A stretch of DNA of 64,000 nt from contig JBFWZA010000001.1 in the NCBI GenBank assembly GCA_050185825.1, forward strand, positions 310,001 through 374,000, given 5' to 3'. Positions 9,757-17,301 of this stretch are shown piece after piece. Below the pieces are notes generated by a model that did no database searches, was not told the DNA's origin, and was given only the letters and a program-made list of their open reading frames with translations. The stretch's first letter is position 1, and every line of letters starts with the position of its first letter. The DNA comes from SZUA-309 sp050185825 (GTDB taxonomy: Bacteria; Pseudomonadota; Gammaproteobacteria; Pseudomonadales; Azotimanducaceae). A program made the translations under genes and the position numbers.

Positions 9757-9804
9757 CGTCTATATATTGTGTAAACGTAATATCTTCGGCACAACATGTT
9801 GTGT
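9757..9804 (-). promoter_or_regulatory. Tandem NrdR boxes upstream of nrdJa
   Basis: Two 16-bp sites resemble the NrdR consensus acaCwAtATaTwGtgt. Box 1 at 9757-9772 (cgtCTATATATTGTGT) matches at 13 contiguous positions. Box 2 at 9789-9804 (gcaCAACATGTTGTGT) differs from the consensus at three less conserved positions and contains a perfect 12-bp palindrome. The start-to-start distance is 32 bp, three helical turns, as is usual for paired NrdR boxes. They lie about 48 and 80 bp upstream of the nrdJa ATG. Confidence 0.82.
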
Positions 9805-10008
9805 TCCACAATCGAGTCCGGATTTGATCCGCGTCAACTGCGAAGCAGAAAATGCCTGCGTGCGACGCCGACCGGGTTGACACCGCACGCAGACCGCGTC
9901 CGCGTCGAGCAGTCGCCATCCGGCTGATACGGGATCTCCCGTATGGGCTCCGACAGGACACCGGCGTAGCGTGAAGTGGCTCGTGACCATTAACCTTGGG
10001 AGGTGATC

Positions 10009-11763
10009 ATGCCTCGCGACGGCGGCGAACTCCTCGTCCGAACCCTGAAGGCCGCGAAGGTCGATCACGCGTTCGTGCTCCACGGCGGCCATCTGGACCC
10101 CATATTCCAGGCCTGCCTGGATCACGATCTGCATCTCGTCGATACCCGCCACGAAGCCGCAGCCGGCCACGCGGCGGATGCCTACGCCCGGCAGACCGGC
10201 CGGATCGGGGTTGCGATCGCCACCGCCGGTCCCGGCTACACGAACATTCTCACGGCCGTGACTCAGGCCTATCTGGATCGGATTCCGGTGCTGTTTCTCA
10301 TCGGTGCGTCGCCACTGCGGGACGCCGAGAAGTGGCCGCTCCAGGGCGGCATCGATCAGATCGCCATGGCCAGGCCGGTGACCAAGTATGCCGCTCAGGT
10401 GACCCGCACGGATCAGATTCCTCACATGACGGCACACGCGATTCGCACCGCCATGACCGGCACGCCGGGCCCGGTCGTGCTCGAGCTGCCGATCGACGTG
10501 CTGTACGCGCAGCTCGAGGAGGACGTGCACATCCCGCAGACGGTCCTCTCCGAGTCGGCGCCCGCACCGTCCGACCGGCAGCTCGCCGCCGCCATCGCGC
10601 TGCTGCAGAACGCAGCCAGGCCCGTCATCGTGGCAGGGGGCGGCGTTCTCCTCTCCGGTGCCTCGGAAGCAGTACGCGAATTCGCCGAGGCGACCGGAAT
10701 CCCGGTGCTGGCGAACAACAAAGCGCTCGGCACGCTGCCGTACGACCACCCGCTGTGCGGCTACTCCCATGCCAACCTCGGGGTGCTGAGCGCGATGGGC
10801 GCGGGCCAGCCGGACGCGGCGCTGTTCCTGGGCGCCCGATTCGGCATGTTCACGCTCGGTGACCGTCTGCTACCACCAGCGTGCAAAGTGATTCAGGTGG
10901 ACATCGACGGCGCCGAGCTCGGACGGCTGCGCACCGTCGAGGTGGCGATCCGGGCAGACTGCAGGGAGACGGCACGATCGCTCACCCGGGCTGCGACCGG
11001 ACTGGTCTGGCCGGACTGGAGCGGCTGGTCCCGCACGATCCACGAGCTGAGCCGCTGGCACGAATCCGCCTATGTGGAAGCCGCGAGCCGGACGCCCGGC
11101 GCCGTGCACCCGTACGCCGCTCTGCGGGAAATCATGCGTGCCATCCCGGAGGGAAGCATCATCTGCGGGGACGGTGGTGAGACTTCCCAATGGGCCGAGC
11201 TCGCCTCCAGAGCCAGAGCACCCGGTCAGTACACCGGGCACGGCTATCTGGGTTGCCTCGGCATCGGCATGCCCTTCGCCATCGGCTCCCAGGTAGCGCG
11301 ACCGGACAAGCGGGTGATCTGCATCGTCGGCGACGGCTCGGTGGGTCTCAACATTCAGGAATTCGACACCATGGTCCGGCACAACCTGCCGGTGCTGACG
11401 GTCGTTCTCAACAACAAGGCCTGGGGTATGTGCGTGCACGGTCAGCAGGCAATGTTCGGTGCCAACCGGCTGGTCGTCACCACCCTGGGTGAGAGCCGCT
11501 ACGACAAGGTGGCGGAAGGGTTCGGCTGCGTCGGCGCCTTCGTAGACGATGTGGACGGGATCGGACCGGCCGTGCGCCAGGCGCTGGACTCCGGCAGACC
11601 GGCCTGCATCAACGTCATCACGGATCTGGAAGCAGTCTACGGCGACACGGGAGGCGAGCAGGCACAGCAGGCGGCACGCGCATCCGATCGCAGAACCAAA
11701 GCCGCCGCCGACACGACGGCCGAGATCGTGATGCCCTACTACGACAATTTGCGGCAGGATTAA
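10009..11763 (+). CDS. ThDP-dependent enzyme, acetolactate synthase-like (584 aa)
   Basis: Second ThDP enzyme of the window. Catalytic Glu in DTRHEAAAGHAADAYA; cofactor motif CIVGDGSVGLNIQEF followed by VVLNNKAWGMC. The middle domain contains PVIVAGGGVLLSGA, the usual Rossmann-like nucleotide site. GGGAGGTGATC directly before ATG 10009 fixes the start; the GTG at 10003 lies inside the Shine-Dalgarno. It is divergent from nrdJa, so the 300-bp region between them carries promoters for both. No small regulatory subunit is adjacent, so a decarboxylase or lyase (for example oxalyl-CoA, glyoxylate or 2-hydroxyacyl-CoA type) is more plausible than isoleucine/valine biosynthesis. Confidence 0.85.
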   Translation: MPRDGGELLVRTLKAAKVDHAFVLHGGHLDPIFQACLDHDLHLVDTRHEAAAGHAADAYARQTGRIGVAIATAGPGYTNILTAVTQAYLDRIPVLFLIGASPLRDAEKWPLQGGIDQIAMARPVTKYAAQVTRTDQIPHMTAHAIRTAMTGTPGPVVLELPIDVLYAQLEEDVHIPQTVLSESAPAPSDRQLAAAIALLQNAARPVIVAGGGVLLSGASEAVREFAEATGIPVLANNKALGTLPYDHPLCGYSHANLGVLSAMGAGQPDAALFLGARFGMFTLGDRLLPPACKVIQVDIDGAELGRLRTVEVAIRADCRETARSLTRAATGLVWPDWSGWSRTIHELSRWHESAYVEAASRTPGAVHPYAALREIMRAIPEGSIICGDGGETSQWAELASRARAPGQYTGHGYLGCLGIGMPFAIGSQVARPDKRVICIVGDGSVGLNIQEFDTMVRHNLPVLTVVLNNKAWGMCVHGQQAMFGANRLVVTTLGESRYDKVAEGFGCVGAFVDDVDGIGPAVRQALDSGRPACINVITDLEAVYGDTGGEQAQQAARASDRRTKAAADTTAEIVMPYYDNLRQD

Positions 11764-12079
11764 GTCCGCATACGGGCATCAGCACGGCCGGCCGCTCGAG
11801 ACGGAGTCCTGCCGACGACTGACCGTCCGTGCGTGGTTGCATACGGGAAAGTACGCACTGTCCGTCGGGTCAACCCTCTTCCACAAATCACTGCGTTGAT
11901 CTAGGATGCCTGCATGCGTATCTGTCGGACCCATCTCCGTCACCTCTCCGGTGGCCTCCAACTCGAGGTTTCGCTCGCGGCCCCGCTCCGTTCGGGCGGC
12001 TGAGATACTCACTCCATCTCCGCCGCCACAATTTCCGTAGTCTGACCCTATTCCCTCTCACTCATTGAGGACTACCGAC
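11764..12079. other. Intergenic stretch without a recognised gene
   Basis: About 315 bp between the second ThDP enzyme gene and rnk. Short open frames occur on both strands but have Arg/Ser/Pro-rich, low-complexity translations and no ribosome binding site. No clear terminator, repeat or RNA gene is visible. It presumably contains the rnk promoter. Confidence 0.5.
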
Positions 12080-12472
12080 ATGACCTCGAACCGTTCCGTC
12101 ATGGTGGGCGAACTCGACCATGCCCGCCTCTCGCACTTACTATCGAAAGCCGACCCGAAGAGTGTCAGCCTGCTGCACGACGAACTGGACAATGCGACCG
12201 TGGTCGCCGAAGGCCAGTTGCCGGCCGACGTGGTTGCCATGGGCTCAACCGTCTCTTTCCGTGACATCGATACGGGTGCCGAGTCCACGGTTGAGCTGGT
12301 GTACCCGTCCCAGGCAGATGCATCCCAGGGCCGGATTTCCATCCTGGCGCCGGTTGGTGCTGCGCTGATCGGTCTGCGTATCGGCGAGCGCATCGTCTGG
12401 CCGGTACCGAATGGACGCGACCGGCACCTGGAAGTGACCGATGTGCGATGCTCCCTGCGGTGTGCATCGTGA
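12080..12472 (+). CDS. rnk: Regulator of nucleoside diphosphate kinase Rnk (130 aa)
   Basis: GreA/GreB C-terminal-like domain that binds RNA polymerase near the secondary channel. Recognised by VSLLHDELDNATVV, the GSTVSFRDIDTGAES strand-turn and ILAPVGAALIGLRIGE. There is no long GreA-like coiled coil, as expected for Rnk. A TTG at 12065 is in frame, but GAGG at 12067-12070 sits 9 nt before the ATG at 12080. The stop overlaps the start of the next small gene (GTGA), indicating translational coupling. Confidence 0.85.
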   Translation: MTSNRSVMVGELDHARLSHLLSKADPKSVSLLHDELDNATVVAEGQLPADVVAMGSTVSFRDIDTGAESTVELVYPSQADASQGRISILAPVGAALIGLRIGERIVWPVPNGRDRHLEVTDVRCSLRCAS

Positions 12473-12690
12473 CCAGCCGGCCACTCATCTGGGACCGGCT
12501 GCTCCTCCTGACGGACGAGATCAACGCTTCCCGCTGTTCGATCGAAGATCTGGAAGGCTACCTGCTGTCAATCGAGGAAGGCTGTCCGGAGGACTACGAC
12601 CCGGTGAACCACTATGCGGAGTACGTGGCAGTCATGTTCTGCCGCGCGCTCCGCCAGCGGATCGATCGGGTGCAGGCGGTGCGGCGCTGA
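12469..12690 (+). CDS. Hypothetical small acidic protein coupled to rnk (73 aa)
   Basis: Begins at GTG 12469, overlapping the rnk stop in the four bases GTGA, the classic arrangement for coupled translation. The product is mostly helical by composition, with an acidic centre (SIEDLEGYLLSIEEGC) and a basic C-terminus; no known domain was recognised. An ATG at 12448 in the same frame would start inside rnk and is less likely. The coding assignment rests on the overlap and on protein-like composition. Confidence 0.5.
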   Translation: MTSRPLIWDRLLLLTDEINASRCSIEDLEGYLLSIEEGCPEDYDPVNHYAEYVAVMFCRALRQRIDRVQAVRR

Positions 12691-12903
12691 TGCGCGACGA
12701 TCGGATTCCGGTTGTTTCTTTGGGCAGGTAAAACGTATGGTGTTCCTGCGATCTCGACGATGGCGGCCGTCTGCTTGGATCGGTTCGGCTGCACGCTCGC
12801 TAACCATCGAAAATCACGATCTGAAGGATAGAGGATATTCTCTTGTGAAATTCTTCCGGGAATCTAGCCTCTTCGGTGCCCTCAGAACCAGGAGCAGGAT
12901 TCC

Positions 12904-13251
12904 ATGCCACACGACCTCTTTCCCAAAGTGACCTCGACGCTTGCCGGCGCCCGCAAAGACCTGGCGCCGGAAACTCATGACGCGTTCATGCAGTTCAGCA
13001 ATCAGGTCTTTTCCGAGGGAGCACTCTCGGTCAAAACGAAGCAACTCATCGCAGTCGCAGCCGCCCACATCACCCAGTGTCCGTACTGCATCCGGGGCCA
13101 CACCAAAGCCGCTCTACGGCACGGTGCCAGTGCTGAAGAGATCATGGAAGCCATCTGGGTGGCTGCGGAGATGCGGGCGGGAGGCGCCTTCGCGCACTCG
13201 TCGCTCGCTGTCGATGTCATTCAGGAAGCGGAGCGGAGGAAGGCGACCTGA
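12904..13251 (+). CDS. Carboxymuconolactone decarboxylase-family protein, AhpD-like (115 aa)
   Basis: Single CMD domain with the redox-type CPYCIRGH motif (two Cys and His, about residues 60-67), as in AhpD-type alkylhydroperoxidases. The helix QLIAVAAAHITQ precedes it and the MEAIWVAAEMRAGGAFAHS segment follows. Preceded by GGAGCAGGATTCC before the ATG. It converges on sodB with a 46-bp gap, consistent with an oxidative-stress grouping. The 210 bp upstream contain no recognised gene. Confidence 0.85.
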   Translation: MPHDLFPKVTSTLAGARKDLAPETHDAFMQFSNQVFSEGALSVKTKQLIAVAAAHITQCPYCIRGHTKAALRHGASAEEIMEAIWVAAEMRAGGAFAHSSLAVDVIQEAERRKAT

Positions 13252-13297
13252 CCAAGTTGCGGCGGCAACGGAGAGGCGCTGAGTCGGATGCGGTCCA

Positions 13298-13945
13298 CTA
13301 TGCGCTTGCGGCACCGACGGCGGTTGCCTGCGAGTCGGAACCGTGGATATTCGAAAGACGCAGCCGCGACGCCGCTGCTTCCCAGTCGAGCAGCTTGTTC
13401 GCCACCGCCTCTACGTAGCGCTTCCGGTCGTTCTGATAGTCGAGATAGTAGGCGTGTTCCCAGACATCGATGGTCAGCAGTGCAGTCTGTCCGTCGTGCA
13501 CCAGCGGACAGTCCGCATTCGAAGTGGTAACCACCTTCAACCGGTCCGCGTCCCAGACCAGCCAGGCCCAGCCGCTTCCGAACTGCTTCAGCGCCGCATC
13601 CACCAGCGACTCGAGGAGCTTGGCGGTGGAACCGAAGTCACGATCGATCAGCGCCTGCAACTCGGTGTCCGGCGCCGCTGGCTGGGGCCGCAGGGAGTAC
13701 CAGTAGAAGTCGTGATTCCAGGCCTGGGCGGCATTGTTGAAGACAGCCTGGTTACCCGAACGCCAGGCCGAGCGGATGATTTCCGGTAGGGTGCTCTGCT
13801 CGAGCCCCGTGCCGTGCAACTGGACGTTGAGCTTGTCCACATACCCCAAGTGGTGCTTTCCGTAGTGAAACTCCATCGTGCGCTCAGAAATCACTGGCGC
13901 CAGAGCATTCTGCGGAAACGGGAGCGTGGGTAACGATATCGACAC
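13298..13945 (-). CDS. sodB: Iron superoxide dismutase SodB (215 aa)
   Basis: Dismutates superoxide in the cytoplasm. Metal ligands are visible in MEFHYGKHHLGYVDKLN (first His), NNAAQAWNHDFYWYSL (second His; AAQ is the Fe-type signature) and IDVWEHAYYLDYQND (Asp and third His). The start is taken as GTG 13945, giving the VSISLPTLPFP N-terminus and GGAGG 8 nt upstream; an in-frame start at 13987 is less likely. The C-terminus is extended by about 15 residues beyond typical SodB. The upstream 170 bp are AT-rich and probably hold its promoter. Confidence 0.92.
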   Translation of the reverse strand: MSISLPTLPFPQNALAPVISERTMEFHYGKHHLGYVDKLNVQLHGTGLEQSTLPEIIRSAWRSGNQAVFNNAAQAWNHDFYWYSLRPQPAAPDTELQALIDRDFGSTAKLLESLVDAALKQFGSGWAWLVWDADRLKVVTTSNADCPLVHDGQTALLTIDVWEHAYYLDYQNDRKRYVEAVANKLLDWEAAASRLRLSNIHGSDSQATAVGAASA

Positions 13946-14121
13946 TTGCCTGACCTCCAGACGTTCAATGAGTGCGAAGCGTTTCAAATCCTTAAAGTGT
14001 CGTAAAGCGAATACAATCAGTCTTTACTATTGAATAATTAGATTTATTAGTCGCACACGCACAGCACTACCCCTCCCAGCGGTCGATCTCATTGTGCGCC
14101 CGCTGACGCAAAACCCACACC

Positions 14122-14586
14122 TCAGACGTCGCGTGGAGCCCCCGACAGCTTCTGCAGCTCGCTCTCCAGTTCGCGAAGCCGTTTGCGGTCGGCCTTCTCC
14201 TTTTCGAACCGGTTGGAGATTTCACGGGCGTTCGCAAGTGCTCCGAGCGCTTTTCCGTCAGGGTCGACGATGACCGAGAAGGTCAGCTCGACGACAATGG
14301 ACTCTCCGTCCGCGCGCTGCGCTCGTGTCGGCAGTGCGCGACTGCCATGTTTGGTTCTGCCGTTGGCGAGAGCAAGGTCATATCCCTTCCAGTGCGCCTC
14401 CCGGAAGCGTTCCGGAATGATGATGTCCAGGTTCTGCTCGATTGCCTCTTCGGCCGTGAACCCGAAGATCTGCTCCGCAGCCGTGTTCCAGACACGGATG
14501 AGCCCATCGGGGTCTGCAAAGATGATCGCATCGGGTGACTGGCTGACGATCAGTTCCGGCAGCAACGGCGGGTCTTCGTGGGACAT
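14122..14586 (-). CDS. Stand-alone PAS-domain sensor protein (154 aa)
   Basis: A single PAS domain (about residues 10-125): SPDAIIFADPDGLIRVWN, then AAEQIFGFTAEEAIEQN and IIPERFREAHWKGY. It ends in a short charged coiled coil (FEKEKADRKRLRELES). No output domain is attached, so it must act through a partner. Similar free PAS proteins are often haem- or flavin-binding redox or oxygen sensors; no ligand residue can be assigned here. GGAGAAACC precedes the ATG. Lies between the LysR regulator and sodB on the same strand. Confidence 0.8.
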   Translation of the reverse strand: MSHEDPPLLPELIVSQSPDAIIFADPDGLIRVWNTAAEQIFGFTAEEAIEQNLDIIIPERFREAHWKGYDLALANGRTKHGSRALPTRAQRADGESIVVELTFSVIVDPDGKALGALANAREISNRFEKEKADRKRLRELESELQKLSGAPRDV

Positions 14587-14630
14587 GGTTTCTCCGTCAG
14601 AATCTGATTGACTATTCCGGGAGTCGTTGC

Positions 14631-15488
14631 TCAGGCGCCGCGCACGGCCTCCGCAGCGACCTCCCTGATCACCTCTGCGGCGACCCCCGCAGTCTCCGGG
14701 TCCATGTCCGCCAGATGGACGAGAAATCCCGGCAGCACGAACTCGGGCGCATCCGGGCGCCTGTGCAGCCTGCCGGACACCAGCTCATCGCGGACCATGC
14801 GCAGCGGAAAGTAGCCCGAACCGCCGTATGCCACGATGTGCCTTATCCCCAGCCAGCCGACGTTCACGCTCATCGCCGGGCCAACAAAAGCGGGAAACGC
14901 CGCGTTGTGATCGCGCGCAAAGTCGGGGCCCCAGTCAACGTAGACATAGCCTTCGCCCGGAAGCTCACCCTCATCGCGCACCGCGGATACATACACCAGC
15001 CGTTCCTCCAGCAGCGGCTCGATAACGATTCCGGGCCGGCGTTGCGGAGCGTACATGACCGCAAGATCCGTTCTCGCCTCCATGAGCCCCTGCATCAGGT
15101 CGTCTTCGAAGCCGATCTCGGCTCGCACCGCGACCTCGCCAATTCTACTGCGGATGCGAGGCAGACTCTGCAGCAGCAGGTCTTCCCAGAGACCGAAACG
15201 ACCGCCGATCGTCAGCGAAGCCCGAAACCCGCGGACGATGCCGATATCCTGTCGCGCTCTCTCCACGGTTCGCACCAGAGTTGTCGCATAACTCTGAAAG
15301 CGGTGCCCGGCCGCCGTCAGTCGGGTGCCGGCTTTGTTGCGAACGAACAGCCGACATCCGAGCTGATCCTCCAGCGTGGCTATTCTGGCGCTGACAGTGG
15401 ACTGGGTGATGTACAGCCGCGATGACGCGAGGCTGAAGTTACCTGCCGCCACAACCGCCAGAAACGTACGGGCAAGTTCGGTATCCAT
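14631..15488 (-). CDS. LysR-family transcriptional regulator (285 aa)
   Basis: N-terminal winged helix-turn-helix (FLAVVAAGNFSLASSRLY, then TQSTVSARIATLEDQLGC) and a C-terminal effector-binding domain. The start at ATG 15488 has GGAAGGTGA about 6 nt upstream; the frame extends to 15554 without better support. It follows the DUF488 gene by only 4 nt, so the two are co-transcribed rather than divergent, unusual for LysR regulators and their targets. The effector is unknown. Confidence 0.88.
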   Translation of the reverse strand: MDTELARTFLAVVAAGNFSLASSRLYITQSTVSARIATLEDQLGCRLFVRNKAGTRLTAAGHRFQSYATTLVRTVERARQDIGIVRGFRASLTIGGRFGLWEDLLLQSLPRIRSRIGEVAVRAEIGFEDDLMQGLMEARTDLAVMYAPQRRPGIVIEPLLEERLVYVSAVRDEGELPGEGYVYVDWGPDFARDHNAAFPAFVGPAMSVNVGWLGIRHIVAYGGSGYFPLRMVRDELVSGRLHRRPDAPEFVLPGFLVHLADMDPETAGVAAEVIREVAAEAVRGA

Positions 15489-15492
15489 TCGA

Positions 15493-15846
15493 TCACCTTC
15501 CCAGAAGATAGTCGCGCAGGACCACCGCCTGATTGTGGCTTTCGTCCTTCGCACCGTAGACCAGCGTGAGCCGTCCCTGCTGGTGCTGGCGGCGCAGAAT
15601 GTCGACCGCCTCGTCGTTGGCGTCCAGCTCCTTTCGATAACGCTGCTGAAATCCTTCCCAGCGTTTCACCTCATGCCCGAACCAGCGGCGTAGTTCCGTC
15701 GACGGCGCGACGTCCTTGAGCCAGAGATCAATCTGGAGCGTCTCGCGCTTGATGCCTCGCGGCCAGACCCGATCCACCAGCACCCGATAGCCGTCGGTCT
15801 GACTCCTCGGGACATAGGCGCGTTTGATATCTATATCGAATTTCAT
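15493..15846 (-). CDS. DUF488-family protein, YeaO-like (117 aa)
   Basis: Short cytosolic protein with the family signature VLVDRVWPRGIKRE near residue 25, a Trp-rich helix (STELRRWFGHEVKRWEGF) and the end segment TLVYGAKDESHNQA. Full length for the family. Biochemical role is not established. It heads the small operon that also encodes the LysR regulator, and its start region is AT-rich. Confidence 0.82.
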   Translation of the reverse strand: MKFDIDIKRAYVPRSQTDGYRVLVDRVWPRGIKRETLQIDLWLKDVAPSTELRRWFGHEVKRWEGFQQRYRKELDANDEAVDILRRQHQQGRLTLVYGAKDESHNQAVVLRDYLLGR

Positions 15847-15943
15847 ATTTGAATGCTCGAATACAACTACCTATTCTTATCGCTGTTCCGATATCAAATC
15901 AAGACGTACCCTGGCACTGTTTTCTCAGTCATGAGGTAAATCG

Positions 15944-16057
15944 ATGCACCTGTTACTGGAGGATGACCGTCGGACGGTTCGCCACATTGCCTACATTCTG
16001 GCTGGGTTCGGCCTGCTTGCAGTGACGCTGCTGACGGTGGCGGTGCTGGCCGGGTGA
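15944..16057 (+). CDS. Small single-span membrane protein (37 aa)
   Basis: ATG at 15944 with GAGG 7 nt upstream, TGA at 16055-16057. The product has a short charged N-terminus (MHLLLEDDRRTVRH) and then one continuous hydrophobic helix to the C-terminus (IAYILAGFGLLAVTLLTV...), predicting a single-span inner-membrane peptide. It stands alone, divergent from the DUF488 gene. No homologue was recognised; its function is unknown. Support is the good ribosome binding site and clear topology, but the size limits certainty. Confidence 0.55.
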   Translation: MHLLLEDDRRTVRHIAYILAGFGLLAVTLLTVAVLAG

Positions 16058-16122
16058 CTGCTGAACTGCGCGGTGTGTGTCAATCACCACGGGGTCCTGG
16101 CCGCATCTGACGGGTCGGGCGG

Positions 16123-17292
16123 GTGTGCCACCCCGTGAGTGGCCCTGATGACGGTTCGACTACCCGATTCGGACTGGTGCTCGCCGGTGGCGGGTCCCGT
16201 GGGGCGTATCAGGTCGGCGCTCTGAAGGCGATCGTGGAGGTGTGGCGCGAGCGCAGATCGCCGTTCAGGATCATCACCGGCGTATCAGTTGGCGCGATCA
16301 ACGCCGCAGCGCTGGCGAGTCACGCGGAAGACTTCAGGGCGGGCGTTCGCTGGCTCGAAGGGCTGTGGTCAAACCTGAACGCCCACCAGATCTATCACAC
16401 GGATTCGCTTTCGGTGGGGCTGAACGGCCTGCGCTGGCTGCTGGCCCCGGCCTCCGGCCGCCTCACCACACGGCACCCCGCGGCACTCCTGAATACCAGG
16501 CCGCTGGCGGAGATGCTCGCTCGGGAACTCGACTTCACCCGCGTGCAGTCGGCAATTGAATCGGGCGCCCTGGACGCGCTCGGTGTGACCGCCTCGAGCT
16601 ACGCGGATGGTCGTGCGAAATCGTTCTTTCAGGGTCGAGCAGATCTGGCCGGCTGGACCCGCGCCCGCCGCGACGGCATCCCGACCCGTCTGGGCGTGGG
16701 TCACATCATGGCATCCACGGCGCTCCCCTTCATATTTCCTCCGCACCAGATCGACGGAGAGTTCTTCGGAGATGGTGGACTGCGCTTGACGGCACCGTTG
16801 AGTCCGGCCATCCATCTTGGCGCAACCCGGATTCTCGTCATCGGCAGTCGTGACGAAACACCGGATGCTGCAACCGCGAACCCGCATCCCCCCACTACTG
16901 GGGACCTGGCAGGTTACCTGCTCGATGTGCTCTTCAATGAAAGCCTGAATGCCGACGTAGAGCGTCTGCAACGTGTCAACACGACGCTCGCTCTACTTCC
17001 CCGGGAAAAGCGCCGACTCACCCCCTTGCGCCACATCGGCATAGACGTGCTGCGACCGTCGGAGGACGTACGCGAGATCACGCGCCAGCACGCACCGGAG
17101 TTGCCGCGGACCATCAGACTGCTGCTGCGCGGTCTCGGTGCCTGGGGCCCGAACTGGCGGATGGCGAGCTATCTACTTTTCGAACGATCCTACTGTCGTG
17201 CCCTGATCGAGCTGGGGTATCGGGATACAATCTCACGCGCAGATGAACTGCGTGCGTTCTTTGAACATCGCACGGCAGACACGCCCCGGTAA
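16123..17292 (+). CDS. Patatin-like phospholipase (389 aa)
   Basis: Ser-Asp dyad lipid acyl hydrolase. The oxyanion-hole motif is in LAGGGSRGAYQVGALKA (about residue 20-35), the nucleophile elbow GxSxG is GVSVGAINAA (Ser near 54), and the catalytic Asp is in FFGDGGLRLTAPLSP. No signal peptide or extra membrane domain was seen. GTG at 16123 or the next GTG at 16135 could be the start; neither has a strong ribosome binding site. Ends 9 nt before ptsP, suggesting an operon. Confidence 0.88.
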   Translation: MCHPVSGPDDGSTTRFGLVLAGGGSRGAYQVGALKAIVEVWRERRSPFRIITGVSVGAINAAALASHAEDFRAGVRWLEGLWSNLNAHQIYHTDSLSVGLNGLRWLLAPASGRLTTRHPAALLNTRPLAEMLARELDFTRVQSAIESGALDALGVTASSYADGRAKSFFQGRADLAGWTRARRDGIPTRLGVGHIMASTALPFIFPPHQIDGEFFGDGGLRLTAPLSPAIHLGATRILVIGSRDETPDAATANPHPPTTGDLAGYLLDVLFNESLNADVERLQRVNTTLALLPREKRRLTPLRHIGIDVLRPSEDVREITRQHAPELPRTIRLLLRGLGAWGPNWRMASYLLFERSYCRALIELGYRDTISRADELRAFFEHRTADTPR

Positions 17293-17301
17293 CAGCGGCA
17301 A

